Positions 6,908 to 14,504 of a DNA stretch of 24,730 nucleotides are shown one piece after another. Within the stretch, counting starts at the first letter, position 1. Every line of letters starts with the position of its first letter. Under the pieces are notes generated by a model. The model was not told the origin of the DNA, searched no databases, and worked only from the letters and a program-made list of their open reading frames with translations. Source of the stretch: a virus; IMG/VR virus record IMGVR_UViG_3300025694_000034, positions 1 through 24,730 of that record. One strand, given 5' to 3'. Both the position numbers and the translations under genes were made by a program.

Positions 6908-7444
6908 ATGAGAGTAAAAATAAAAAGAAATATTAAAGAAGGCCCCAAAGAACTGACTCCGTTTAAGCTTTCTAATACACAAGACAAGATAGCCAAACAG
7001 ATAGAAGAGTTCTATGCGAAAAAGAAAAGATACAGCGGCATTGAAGAGATAGGCGAATGGAAAGGCTATGAACTTCGCAAGATAGTTGGTAAATTTGATA
7101 ATACACACAGATGGTTCTTATACGATGATGGAGAGCCAAAACTTTTTGTTAAGTTCTCCGGCTATGGCGATCCACAATCGTCAGAGTATGGATTACAAAT
7201 AAATAACATCCGCAAGACCAAAGGTGCTGAAGGTGAATTCAAAGCTAGTGATTTCTATAAGTTCCTCATGGAACAAGAAGATATAAACCCAAATGGTATC
7301 TTATACAGCGATAGCCAACAAACTCCCGGCGGTAAAGAAATTTGGGATAGACTGAGAGCAGACTCTCTGAGAGCAGACTCTAAAATTGATTTTAAAGACC
7401 TCGGCAATGTTTATCGAGCGAAATTTAAGGCAGAAGAATCATGA
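6908..7444 (+). CDS. Hypothetical protein, possible acetyltransferase-like fold
   Basis: This 178-residue soluble protein begins MRVKIKRN two bases after the previous stop. The later part, FYKFLMEQEDINPNGILYSDSQQTPGGKEIWDRL, has the look of proteins in T4-like phages annotated loosely as N-acyltransferase-like, where a Gly-Gly-Lys turn precedes a helix ending in Trp. No acetyl-CoA loop is clear enough to be sure. A 15-base exact tandem duplication repeats LRADS near residues 149-158. Its stop is shared in an ATGA overlap with the next gene, whose N-terminus (MRIKIIR) resembles this one. Confidence 0.5.
   Translation: MRVKIKRNIKEGPKELTPFKLSNTQDKIAKQIEEFYAKKKRYSGIEEIGEWKGYELRKIVGKFDNTHRWFLYDDGEPKLFVKFSGYGDPQSSEYGLQINNIRKTKGAEGEFKASDFYKFLMEQEDINPNGILYSDSQQTPGGKEIWDRLRADSLRADSKIDFKDLGNVYRAKFKAEES
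7352..7381 (+). repeat. 15-bp exact tandem duplication inside a coding gene
   Basis: The unit CTGAGAGCAGACTCT occurs twice in direct succession (7352-7366 and 7367-7381), duplicating the residues LRADS in frame. It looks like a recent slippage event that kept the reading frame. Confidence 0.9.
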
Positions 7445-7851
7445 GAATAAAAATAATAAGATCATCTAGCAAACTTGCATGCCCAAAGGCAACACAAGAT
7501 TTAGAATTAAATACAAAAAATAGAGATGCTTCTATTGAAGCAGAGCACATACAATACGGACCTCTAAACTTGACTGACGAAGGCTATTGGGAAAGAGCAG
7601 CAGATCATTGGAACACCGATGTAAAGACAGCCAAACAATCATTGTGCGGCAATTGCGTTGCATTTGATATTAGCCCTCGTATGGAAGAGTGCATGCCCGG
7701 TGAAGTATCTGACGGAGATGGAAAACTTGGTTATTGTTGGATGCATCATTTCAAATGCCATAGTGCTCGCACATGTTACACTTGGGCCGATGGTGGTCCG
7801 ATAAAAGAAGATAAAATATCAAATGATTGGCAGAAAAAATCGGAGGACTAA
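7441..7851 (+). CDS. Cysteine-rich hypothetical protein, HiPIP-like Cys spacing
   Basis: The 136-residue product begins MRIKIIRSSSKLACPKA in an ATGA overlap. The second half contains CGNCVAFD, EECMPG, GYCWMHHFKCHSARTCYTWADGGPI. That is a C-x2-C pair followed by several single cysteines near aromatic residues, recalling high-potential iron-sulfur proteins or a metal-binding knuckle. The cysteine region resembles an uncharacterised family I associate with marine T4-like phages. There is no signal peptide, so it would act in the cytoplasm or inside the virion. Iron-sulfur or zinc binding cannot be told apart from sequence alone. Confidence 0.55.
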   Translation: MRIKIIRSSSKLACPKATQDLELNTKNRDASIEAEHIQYGPLNLTDEGYWERAADHWNTDVKTAKQSLCGNCVAFDISPRMEECMPGEVSDGDGKLGYCWMHHFKCHSARTCYTWADGGPIKEDKISNDWQKKSED

Positions 7852-8225
7852 TGTCGAAAGATCCAAATTATGTTGTAAAAATAGAACAAGCGATAGCTGA
7901 AAAATACGGTGAAGAAACAATCCAAAATCCTAAAAAAACTTGGACCGATGAGAAAGAAAAACAATATATATCTCAGCTTAAGGATTTTTATTCTCCATCT
8001 GGTAGCGATGAAGAATTTGAGAAGAAAGAAATAAATGGTGTTTTAATACCAAAAAAACTACTTAATAGTGATTCTAATCGCTCATGTCCTGTTTGTTCTG
8101 TTTATACTACTAAATCACAAGACGATCTTTATTTTACTAAGTTTAGTTGTTGTTTTAAGTGTTATGTACAATGGGTAGAAGGCCGAGAAGAAAGATGGAA
8201 AACCGGCTGGAGACCAAGCAAATGA
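7851..8225 (+). CDS. Zinc-ribbon-like hypothetical protein
   Basis: The start at 7851, in a TAATG overlap with GGAGG directly upstream, is preferred over an in-frame ATG at 7827 inside the previous gene. The product has 124 residues. Its N-terminal half is polar and helical (KIEQAIAEKYGEETIQNPKKTW). The C-terminal half has CPVC and CCFKC pairs about 20 residues apart, a zinc-ribbon-like arrangement, followed by YVQWVEGREERWKTGWRP. The compact ribbon with aromatic and basic residues suggests nucleic-acid or protein contact. Its function is unknown. Confidence 0.55.
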   Translation: MSKDPNYVVKIEQAIAEKYGEETIQNPKKTWTDEKEKQYISQLKDFYSPSGSDEEFEKKEINGVLIPKKLLNSDSNRSCPVCSVYTTKSQDDLYFTKFSCCFKCYVQWVEGREERWKTGWRPSK

Positions 8226-8605
8226 AACTTACAACAAAAATTCTTAAGCAAATGATTGCTGAAGAGATGAACAATGCGGCACCTATTAAAGAAGGTTATA
8301 AAGAAGCCTTGGGTGAATTTCAAAATTTAGTACAAGAGTACAGCCTTAGTCGCGAAGACATTCTTGGAATAGCTGATATGCTTTTCCCTATAGACGAACA
8401 GCAATTGTCCGAGGGTATGGAAAATATTACTCCTGAGAATTTAGAACTTGTTCTGGATGCCGTAGTAAAAATGGCTGGTATTTTTGGACCAGCAATTATG
8501 GCTACTGTAACAGGGTCAGCAGTTTATAAACAAATCATGGGACGGAAAGCTGAAATTGATCAAGAAGCCGGATTAGATGAAACGAAGGTTAAAGAGGAAT
8601 TATAA
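8222..8605 (+). CDS. Hypothetical protein with MKLTTKILKQMIAEE leader and one TM segment
   Basis: ATG 8222 overlaps the previous stop (ATGA) and gives the recurring leader; the frame opens earlier only within the preceding gene. The 127-residue protein continues with an acidic helical region (EYSLSREDILGIADMLFPIDEQQ) and a hydrophobic stretch, MAGIFGPAIMATVTGSAVY, near residues 85-103. It ends in a charged tail. The leader again ends with an Ile-x-Glu-Glu. A membrane segment in a protein with a putative capsid tag would be unusual, so this member is the weakest fit to packaging and might be a membrane or ejected protein. Confidence 0.55.
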   Translation: MKLTTKILKQMIAEEMNNAAPIKEGYKEALGEFQNLVQEYSLSREDILGIADMLFPIDEQQLSEGMENITPENLELVLDAVVKMAGIFGPAIMATVTGSAVYKQIMGRKAEIDQEAGLDETKVKEEL

Positions 8606-8606
8606 T

Positions 8607-9143
8607 ATGAGTTCAACAACATTAGAAATTATACAAGGTCTTGCTCAAGCAGCCTCAAGAGCATACGATGGCGCTCATGTCGCTGATTACAACGACGATG
8701 GCCGTGAAAGATCTGCCGGTCTCAAAAGAGAAGAAGGAAACCCAATTATTGATAGTCGTGTTATTGATGGTTTCAAAGTTCGCTTTTCTGGTCCAACGAT
8801 GATCTTAACCTATCAGTCTGAGATCAAACTGAAAGAAGTTTATGCTGGTGGGTTTGAAAACGACATCGACAGACAACTAAACGAAATCAAAAAGTTTTTA
8901 CAAAAAGAATATAAAGTTATAACAGGCAACCCAATCACATTGACTAAAGATGGAGAAAGCAATATTCTTGTTCAATCTTCATCTCGTGTACACTCTTGGG
9001 TTCAAGCGACCCAAGTTTATAAAATTGGTAAAATTGATGCTGAAGGAATTCTTCAGCCATCTGAGCCAACAGTTCGTGAGGTCACAAAGAAGTTTTTAAA
9101 ACAAGCAAAAGCTAAACGACCGAGCAACGATACAAGGAAATAA
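8607..9143 (+). CDS. Conserved hypothetical protein upstream of terminase
   Basis: ATG 8607, preceded by AGAGGAA at good spacing, is chosen over in-frame codons inside the previous gene. The protein has 178 residues. It begins with a helical MSSTTLEIIQGLAQAASRAYDGA, continues through GLKREEGNPIIDSRVIDGFKVRFSG and LTYQSEIKLKEVY, and ends with a basic tail (KKFLKQAKAKRPS). I recognise the pattern as one found beside terminase in marine T4-like phages but know no function. It sits where a small terminase or neck gene could be, yet nothing in it shows a DNA-binding small-terminase fold. It joins terminase by TAATG. Confidence 0.5.
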   Translation: MSSTTLEIIQGLAQAASRAYDGAHVADYNDDGRERSAGLKREEGNPIIDSRVIDGFKVRFSGPTMILTYQSEIKLKEVYAGGFENDIDRQLNEIKKFLQKEYKVITGNPITLTKDGESNILVQSSSRVHSWVQATQVYKIGKIDAEGILQPSEPTVREVTKKFLKQAKAKRPSNDTRK

Positions 9144-10726
9144 TGGGATTTGAGTTATCAAAGAAGGAAATTGTAAAGGAAATTGTAAAATCTGGTAAAG
9201 ATCCGGTTTACTTTATAAACAACTATTGTCGTATTTCCCATCCCCTTAGAGGACTGATACCTTTCAAAACCTTCCCCTACCAAGATGATTTGGTACAAGA
9301 TTTTAATGATTTCCGTTTTTCGGTTATTCTCAAAGCCCGACAGCTAGGCATCTCAACGATTACTGCCGCCTACATTGTCTGGCTTATTTTATTTCACCGT
9401 GATAAGAATGTCATGGTATTGGCAACGAAATTTGCCACGGCTGCCAACTTGGTAAAGAAAGTAAAAGCAATGATGAAGAATCTACCAGACTGGATTCGCA
9501 TCACAGATATCTCAATTGATAACAGAACTTCGTTTGAGTTAACCAATGGCTCACAGATTAAAGCCTCGTCAACCTCTGGTGATGCTGGTCGTTCGGAAGC
9601 CCTCTCCCTCCTCGTAATTGACGAGGCTGCTTTTGTTGATGGCCTTGATGAACTCTGGACTGCTCTCTATCCTACTCTATCAACTGGTGGTCGTTGTATA
9701 GCCCTTTCAACGCCTAACGGTGTCGGTAACTGGTTTCACAAGACCTTTGTTGATGCTGAGGACAATCAAAACGATTTCAAATCTGTCGTACTCCCATGGG
9801 AGGTACACCCAGAGCGAGATCAAGAATGGTTTAGAAATGAAACCAAAAACATGTCGCGTCGTCAGATAGCACAAGAGCTTGAATGTAACTTCAACTCATC
9901 TGGTGAAAATGTTCTTAATTCCGAAGATATGGAATGGGTCCACACTTGTGTGAGCGATCCTGTCTATCGGGTAGGCTTTGATAGAAATTTCTGGATTTGG
10001 GAGAAGTATCAAGATGATTCTAAATATTTGCTGGTGGCTGATGTGGCTCGTGGTGATGGAGCAGATTATTCGGTTTTTCATATCATCAAGCTTGGGACAA
10101 TGGAAATAGTTGCGGAGTATCAAGGTAAGCCATCTCTTGACTTATATTCCGACATTCTCTTTGATGCTGGTAATGAATACGGCAAATGCCTTTTAGTTGT
10201 CGAGAACAATGGAATTGGCATTTCGGTTTTAGAAAAGCTAATCTTAAAAAATTACTCTAATCTCTACTATTCAATTAAAGGATCGCACGAATTCATCGAG
10301 CAACATAAGGCGGATTATGTATCCAATTCAGTTCCCGGCTTTACTAACTCTTCAAAAACTAGGCCACTAATTATAGCGAAAATGGAAGAGTACATAAGAA
10401 ACAAACTAATTACTGTTAGATCTTCACGACTTTTTCATGAATTCAAGACTTTTATTTGGCATAATGGGAGACCACAAGCAATGCGATCATACCACGATGA
10501 TCTGGTTATGGCGTTATCAATCGCATGCTGGGTTCGAGATACAGCGATAGAAGTAGACCAACGAGATGTAGCCTATAAGAAAGCAATGATGGGCGGCATG
10601 ATGATGTCTAAAACTCAAATGCAAACCACCATTAAGGGCCAATCGGCTCATAAAGAAGATTTTTATAATAAGCATAAAGATTCTATACAACAGACTAAAG
10701 ACTTTGTATGGATTTTTAAAGGATAG
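9143..10726 (+). CDS. 17: Terminase large subunit (gp17-like packaging motor)
   Basis: This 527-residue protein combines the packaging ATPase and headful nuclease. The Walker A-like loop is KARQLGIST (64-72), Walker B with catalytic Glu is LLVIDE (156-161), and the coupling motif is STPNG (189-193). The RNase H-type nuclease follows, with Asp300 (VADVARGDGADYS), Glu354 (VVENNGIG) and the acidic pair in YHDDLVMAL (Asp452-Asp453). It docks on the portal to pump DNA and cut concatemers. It is shorter than T4 gp17 (610 residues) but has all key residues. It starts in a TAATG overlap and is followed within four bases by the portal gene, without the tail sheath and tube genes that separate them in T4. 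Confidence 0.95.
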   Translation: MGFELSKKEIVKEIVKSGKDPVYFINNYCRISHPLRGLIPFKTFPYQDDLVQDFNDFRFSVILKARQLGISTITAAYIVWLILFHRDKNVMVLATKFATAANLVKKVKAMMKNLPDWIRITDISIDNRTSFELTNGSQIKASSTSGDAGRSEALSLLVIDEAAFVDGLDELWTALYPTLSTGGRCIALSTPNGVGNWFHKTFVDAEDNQNDFKSVVLPWEVHPERDQEWFRNETKNMSRRQIAQELECNFNSSGENVLNSEDMEWVHTCVSDPVYRVGFDRNFWIWEKYQDDSKYLLVADVARGDGADYSVFHIIKLGTMEIVAEYQGKPSLDLYSDILFDAGNEYGKCLLVVENNGIGISVLEKLILKNYSNLYYSIKGSHEFIEQHKADYVSNSVPGFTNSSKTRPLIIAKMEEYIRNKLITVRSSRLFHEFKTFIWHNGRPQAMRSYHDDLVMALSIACWVRDTAIEVDQRDVAYKKAMMGGMMMSKTQMQTTIKGQSAHKEDFYNKHKDSIQQTKDFVWIFKG

Positions 10727-10729
10727 AAG

Positions 10730-12667
10730 ATGGCATCACGAAAAAAAACAAGAAATGGTAAAAACCCAAACAACGAAAATAATGAATTATTCAAAGCGCT
10801 GACTAGATTATTTTCAGGACCTATTGTAACTCGACGGACTCAAACGGGTCGTGATTTACGACGACGACATTTAGATGTCTACGCCAGTCAGTTCCGTACA
10901 CCTTCTGGACAACAATTTAAAAAAATTGATCAGTATAGTCCACTAACTCAACTCGGAGCCAATATGGTTGCTAATCGCAACCGATCCGAAAGATATATAG
11001 ATTTTGACGAGATGGAGTATACACCAGAGATTGCTTCGTCATTAGACATCTATGCGGATGAAATGACAACACACTCAGCCTTACAGCCCATGCTTAATGT
11101 TAAGTGTACTAACGAAGAAATTAACTATCTTCTTCAAAACCTTTATCACAAAGTTCTTAATATAGATTACAACCTTTTTGGATGGTGTCGTACCATGTGT
11201 AAATACGGAGACCTATTTCTTTATTTAGACATTGATGATAAAATGGGAATCCAAAATGTAATTGGCTTACCTCCTCAAGAGATCGAAAGATTAGAAGGCG
11301 AAGATCCTGCTAATCCTAATTATGTTCAATACCAATGGAATTCCGGTGGACTTACCCTTGAAAACTGGCAAGTTGCTCATTTTCGTATTTTAGGTAATGA
11401 CAAATTTGTGCCTTATGGAACTTCTGTATTAGAACCAGCTAGAAGGATTTGGAGACAATTGATTTTACTTGAAGATGCGATGATGGCATATCGAATTGTT
11501 CGATCTCCTGAGCGTCGTGTTTTTAAAATCGATGTTGGTAACATCGCACCTGAAGATGTAGAACAATACATGCAGAAGGTTATGACTCAGATGAAGAGAC
11601 ACCAAGTTGTTGATCCATCAACTGGTCGTGTAGACCTTCGCTACAATCCTCTTTCAATTGAAGAAGATTATTTTATTCCTGTCCGAGGCGGCAGTACCTC
11701 AGAAATCTCTAATTTACCCGGAGGACAATTTACTGCTCAGATAGAAGATGTTAAATATTTACGAGACAAACTCTTTTCAGCTTTAAAGGTACCTCAATCA
11801 TATCTATCGATGGGAGAAGGAGCAACTGAAGATAAAACAACCTTAGCTCAAAAAGATATTCGATTTGCTAGAACAATTCAAAGACTACAGAGAGTGGCTA
11901 TTTCTGAATTAGAAAAAATTGGAATTATTCACTTATATACTTTAGGATTTAGAGGCGATGATCTTCTTAGCTTTAAACTATCTCTTAACAACCCATCAAA
12001 GATAGCTGAACTTCAAGAGCTAGAACACTGGAAACAGAAGTTTGAAGTTGCCGCTGCTGCTACTGAAGGATACTTTTCAAAGCGCTGGGTCGCAGAAAAT
12101 ATGTTTGGAATGTCCGCAGACGAATTTGTTCGTAATCAACGAGAGATTTTCCATGATAAGAAATTTTCTGTTGCTCTTGAAAATGTAGGACAACCAGATG
12201 AAGAAGCCGGAGGCGGCGGTGGTGGCCTTGGAGATCTTGGCGACCTTGGTGGAGATGACCTTGGTGGTGATGAAGATTTAGGTGATCTTGACTTAGGTGC
12301 TGGTGACGAAGGTGAAACAGAAGATGCTGGTGGTGACGAGGAAACAACCCTTTTAGCCACACCTCCCGCCAACAGAGATGATGGCAAGCGAGGACCTTAT
12401 AAAAGACACAAATCTTCATATGATAAAGGAAGATTAACAAAGAATTATAAGAATGTCGCTACTTCGGGTGAAGTCCGTGGATCAACCAAAAGAACCACCT
12501 TTCCGGGTAAGATGGGAGATAGCGGTCTTGACTCTTTAACTAAAGGAATGTTTGAAGAAATAATAGTGCATGAGGATTTAGAAGAGAAAAAACTATTTAA
12601 AACAAACAATGAGATTAAAAGTTTACTAGAAAGCTTAATTATTAGGGATGACGAAGATGAAACATAA
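10730..12667 (+). CDS. 20: Portal protein (gp20-like) with C-terminal extension
   Basis: This 645-residue product is the dodecameric head vertex channel through which terminase packages DNA. Portal-type features include the N-terminal PIVTRRTQTGRDLRRRHLD, YTPEIASSLDIYADEMTT, the stretch AHFRILGNDKFVPYGTSVLEPARRIW, SPERRVFKIDVGN and the C-terminal core LFSALKVPQSYLSMGEG, all close in style to T4 gp20. From about residue 494 a Gly/Asp/Leu-rich linker (repeated GDLG and DDLG) leads into a basic segment and an acidic helical tail, making it about 120 residues longer than T4 gp20. The next gene begins inside its last codons. Confidence 0.93.
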   Translation: MASRKKTRNGKNPNNENNELFKALTRLFSGPIVTRRTQTGRDLRRRHLDVYASQFRTPSGQQFKKIDQYSPLTQLGANMVANRNRSERYIDFDEMEYTPEIASSLDIYADEMTTHSALQPMLNVKCTNEEINYLLQNLYHKVLNIDYNLFGWCRTMCKYGDLFLYLDIDDKMGIQNVIGLPPQEIERLEGEDPANPNYVQYQWNSGGLTLENWQVAHFRILGNDKFVPYGTSVLEPARRIWRQLILLEDAMMAYRIVRSPERRVFKIDVGNIAPEDVEQYMQKVMTQMKRHQVVDPSTGRVDLRYNPLSIEEDYFIPVRGGSTSEISNLPGGQFTAQIEDVKYLRDKLFSALKVPQSYLSMGEGATEDKTTLAQKDIRFARTIQRLQRVAISELEKIGIIHLYTLGFRGDDLLSFKLSLNNPSKIAELQELEHWKQKFEVAAAATEGYFSKRWVAENMFGMSADEFVRNQREIFHDKKFSVALENVGQPDEEAGGGGGGLGDLGDLGGDDLGGDEDLGDLDLGAGDEGETEDAGGDEETTLLATPPANRDDGKRGPYKRHKSSYDKGRLTKNYKNVATSGEVRGSTKRTTFPGKMGDSGLDSLTKGMFEEIIVHEDLEEKKLFKTNNEIKSLLESLIIRDDEDET

Positions 12668-13460
12668 TAAGAAAAGAAATACCGCTTTTCTTTACGAGTG
12701 CTTAGTTAAAGAATTAACAAAGGCAATTGTTAGAAATCAAGATGAAAGAAAACAAAAAATAGTAGAGATACTAAAGAATTATTTTTCATCAGGAACAGTC
12801 CTTAAAGAGGAATTAAAAATTTATAGTTCTCTTCTTGAGGGAACAGGTCACACAGATAATTCTCAATCTCTTAGGGTAATCTACGAGATCAAGAAAGATT
12901 ATGAAAATTTAGATCGCAAGAAAGTCTTCAATGTACAGACTACCTTGATTAAACAAATAAACGAAACATTCACTCCAAAAATCTTTTCTAATTTTGTGCC
13001 CAATTATAAAAACATAGCTACTGCTGGGCTATTTTTTAATCAATCAAGGCTCCCTGCCAAAAAGCGACTTTTAATTGAAAAGCGTGTAATAGAGTTTCGT
13101 ATTGAAAAATTAAATGAATCCAAAATGCAACACATAGACAATCTTACTTATAAGACTTTTGTCAACAAATTTAACGAAACCTATTCCGAATCGTTGAGAC
13201 CGGAACAAAGAGATTTATTAACTAATTTTATTGTGTCTTTCTCGGACAATGGCTTAGGTTTAAAATCTCATATGAATGAAGAGATAGGAAGATTGAAAAA
13301 ATCTTTATTAAATCTTGAAAATAATACATATGTCGATAATGCTCAAAAAGTTGTCGATAAACTCAATAATTTTAGCAAAAGGCGCATAGACGAACAAATG
13401 CTTAGGGATCTCTTTTACATCCAAGATTTAGTCTATGAGGTAAAGAAAAATGGCAATTAA
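12657..13460 (+). CDS. Conserved head-module protein after portal
   Basis: ATG 12657 is preferred over 12648 because GGGA upstream is correctly spaced only for it; both lie within the end of the portal gene. The 267-residue protein is rich in Lys, Asn and Leu, mostly helical, and starts MKHNKKRNTAFLYECLVKELTKAIV. No catalytic motif is visible. T4 carries the small core genes 67 and 68 after gene 20, so a prohead core or portal-associated role is possible from position; the sequence itself does not match gp67 or gp68 recognisably. It overlaps the next gene by 11 bases. Confidence 0.6.
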   Translation: MKHNKKRNTAFLYECLVKELTKAIVRNQDERKQKIVEILKNYFSSGTVLKEELKIYSSLLEGTGHTDNSQSLRVIYEIKKDYENLDRKKVFNVQTTLIKQINETFTPKIFSNFVPNYKNIATAGLFFNQSRLPAKKRLLIEKRVIEFRIEKLNESKMQHIDNLTYKTFVNKFNETYSESLRPEQRDLLTNFIVSFSDNGLGLKSHMNEEIGRLKKSLLNLENNTYVDNAQKVVDKLNNFSKRRIDEQMLRDLFYIQDLVYEVKKNGN

Positions 13461-14067
13461 TGTTAAATTAGCAGGTAGTTCCCAACTGCCTCCTCCCGAT
13501 ACTTCAATCAGTGTCTCAATTAATCCTTCTTCGCCTAAAATTGGAGTTGCCTTAAACAACCCAAAAATAAATGAAGTTAAATTTAATTTAAATATTCGTG
13601 AAGCAAATAATGGTGATTTAATGATTTTTGATCATCCTGAAATTGATATTGTGGTTATGGTAGAGCAAAAAAAGGTTATGACATTTGCTAAAGATTTAGC
13701 AACAGATACAGTTTATGGAACTTCTAGTCGTCTTATGGAAAGACTTCGACGAAAAGGAATACTTCAATTTGACACCATACAGGGTGGGAATATCTATGGT
13801 TCTCTAGAGGGAATCATGTTAGAAATGAAAAACACTGAAAAGAAAGATAATTTAATTCCACTAGTTCTCAACCAGATTTCAGAATGGATTGAAGAAGAAC
13901 GACCGGCATGGGTTAGCATGGAAGATTATGAACAAATGTATGATGATTATTTAACCCATCCTGATGCTGAAGATTCAACAGCACTTGGCAAGGTCCCCGA
14001 AAAAGCAGAGAAAGGCTCAATCCGCCCTTACATTTTCGGCGCCTATCCATACGGGGGCTATTACTAG
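13450..14067 (+). CDS. Conserved hypothetical head-module protein
   Basis: This 205-residue soluble protein starts within the preceding gene. Residues 1-50 are a Pro/Ser/Asn-rich, strand-forming region. The middle is well ordered: LMIFDHPEIDIVVMVEQKKVMTFAKD, then YGTSSRLMERLRRKGILQFDTIQGGNIYGSLEGIML. An acidic segment follows, and the tail ends IRPYIFGAYPYGGYY. No known domain is recognised. Its place between portal and protease suggests a part in head assembly, and Tyr/Gly-rich termini often make docking contacts, but that is conjecture. Confidence 0.55.
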   Translation: MAINVKLAGSSQLPPPDTSISVSINPSSPKIGVALNNPKINEVKFNLNIREANNGDLMIFDHPEIDIVVMVEQKKVMTFAKDLATDTVYGTSSRLMERLRRKGILQFDTIQGGNIYGSLEGIMLEMKNTEKKDNLIPLVLNQISEWIEEERPAWVSMEDYEQMYDDYLTHPDAEDSTALGKVPEKAEKGSIRPYIFGAYPYGGYY

Positions 14068-14069
14068 AG

Positions 14070-14411
14070 ATGAATATAAGCTTTTTAGAATTTGACGCAG
14101 GCTGGCTTTGGTTTATCCTCGCCGCATACGGCCTCACACAAATTCTTGTTTATGGATCAGTCTTTGATAAAATCCGTCCTGCTAAGGATGCTTATCGTGG
14201 CTGGGGTAAAGTTTGGCATTGTCCTATGTGTATGGGTTTTTGGGTTGGTGCCCTTTTATTCACCTTAAACGGCTTTACCGAACTATTTACATTTGATTAT
14301 ACATTCGCAAACTTTTTAATTTGCGGGTGGATGGCATCAGGAACATCGTATTTTTTGAGTATGCTTGTGAACGATGACGGAATAAAGATTAACACTAAGG
14401 AGCAATCATGA
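14070..14411 (+). CDS. DUF1360-like small membrane protein
   Basis: This 113-residue protein has three hydrophobic helices: LWFILAAYGLTQILVY, a second after the motif WHCPMCMGFWVGALLF, and LICGWMASGTSYFLSML. The C-x2-C pair within HCPMCMGFW at the membrane edge is the hallmark of DUF1360-type proteins, a family present in phages and bacteria whose function is not known to me. Its Shine-Dalgarno sequence is weak (GGGGG about 12 bases upstream), so translation may depend on the preceding gene, which stops two bases earlier. Its stop TGA overlaps the start of a micro-ORF. Confidence 0.7.
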   Translation: MNISFLEFDAGWLWFILAAYGLTQILVYGSVFDKIRPAKDAYRGWGKVWHCPMCMGFWVGALLFTLNGFTELFTFDYTFANFLICGWMASGTSYFLSMLVNDDGIKINTKEQS

Positions 14412-14461
14412 CTAAGAAATGGATGTTACAACCAGTTCGTCGCTGTTGCAGCGGGTCCTAA
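14408..14461 (+). CDS. 17-residue micro-ORF, possible leader peptide
   Basis: ATG 14408 overlaps the stop of the membrane-protein gene (ATGA) and has a strong AAGGAG seven bases upstream. It encodes MTKKWMLQPVRRCCSGS and stops at 14459-14461. ATGA coupling recurs throughout this genome, which supports real translation. The end of the frame contains a small hairpin (CGCTG-TTG-CAGCG) and a GC-rich hairpin follows immediately. It could be a regulatory leader peptide whose translation governs termination, or a tiny Cys-Cys functional peptide. It is too short for similarity-based proof. Confidence 0.5.
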   Translation: MTKKWMLQPVRRCCSGS

Positions 14462-14463
14462 CT

Positions 14464-14486
14464 CGGGCGGGTAGCGCCCGTTTGAA
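14464..14486 (+). terminator. GC-rich hairpin, terminator or attenuator
   Basis: CGGGCG (14464-14469) pairs with CGCCCG (14475-14480) over a five-base loop, followed by TTT, GAA and TTTT. The stem is strong for such AT-rich DNA, but the U-tract is interrupted, so termination may be partial. It lies three bases after the micro-ORF stop and upstream of the gene at 14505. Confidence 0.6.
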
Positions 14487-14504
14487 TTTTATGAGAGACT
14501 AACA

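Noticed and set aside
9896-10123. Minus-strand frame opposite terminase
   Set aside because: It lies wholly inside a gene with all conserved terminase motifs and has no ribosome site of note.
12060-12440. Minus-strand His/Leu-rich frame opposite the portal linker
   Set aside because: It mirrors the Gly/Asp codon repeats of the portal gene and has no independent support.
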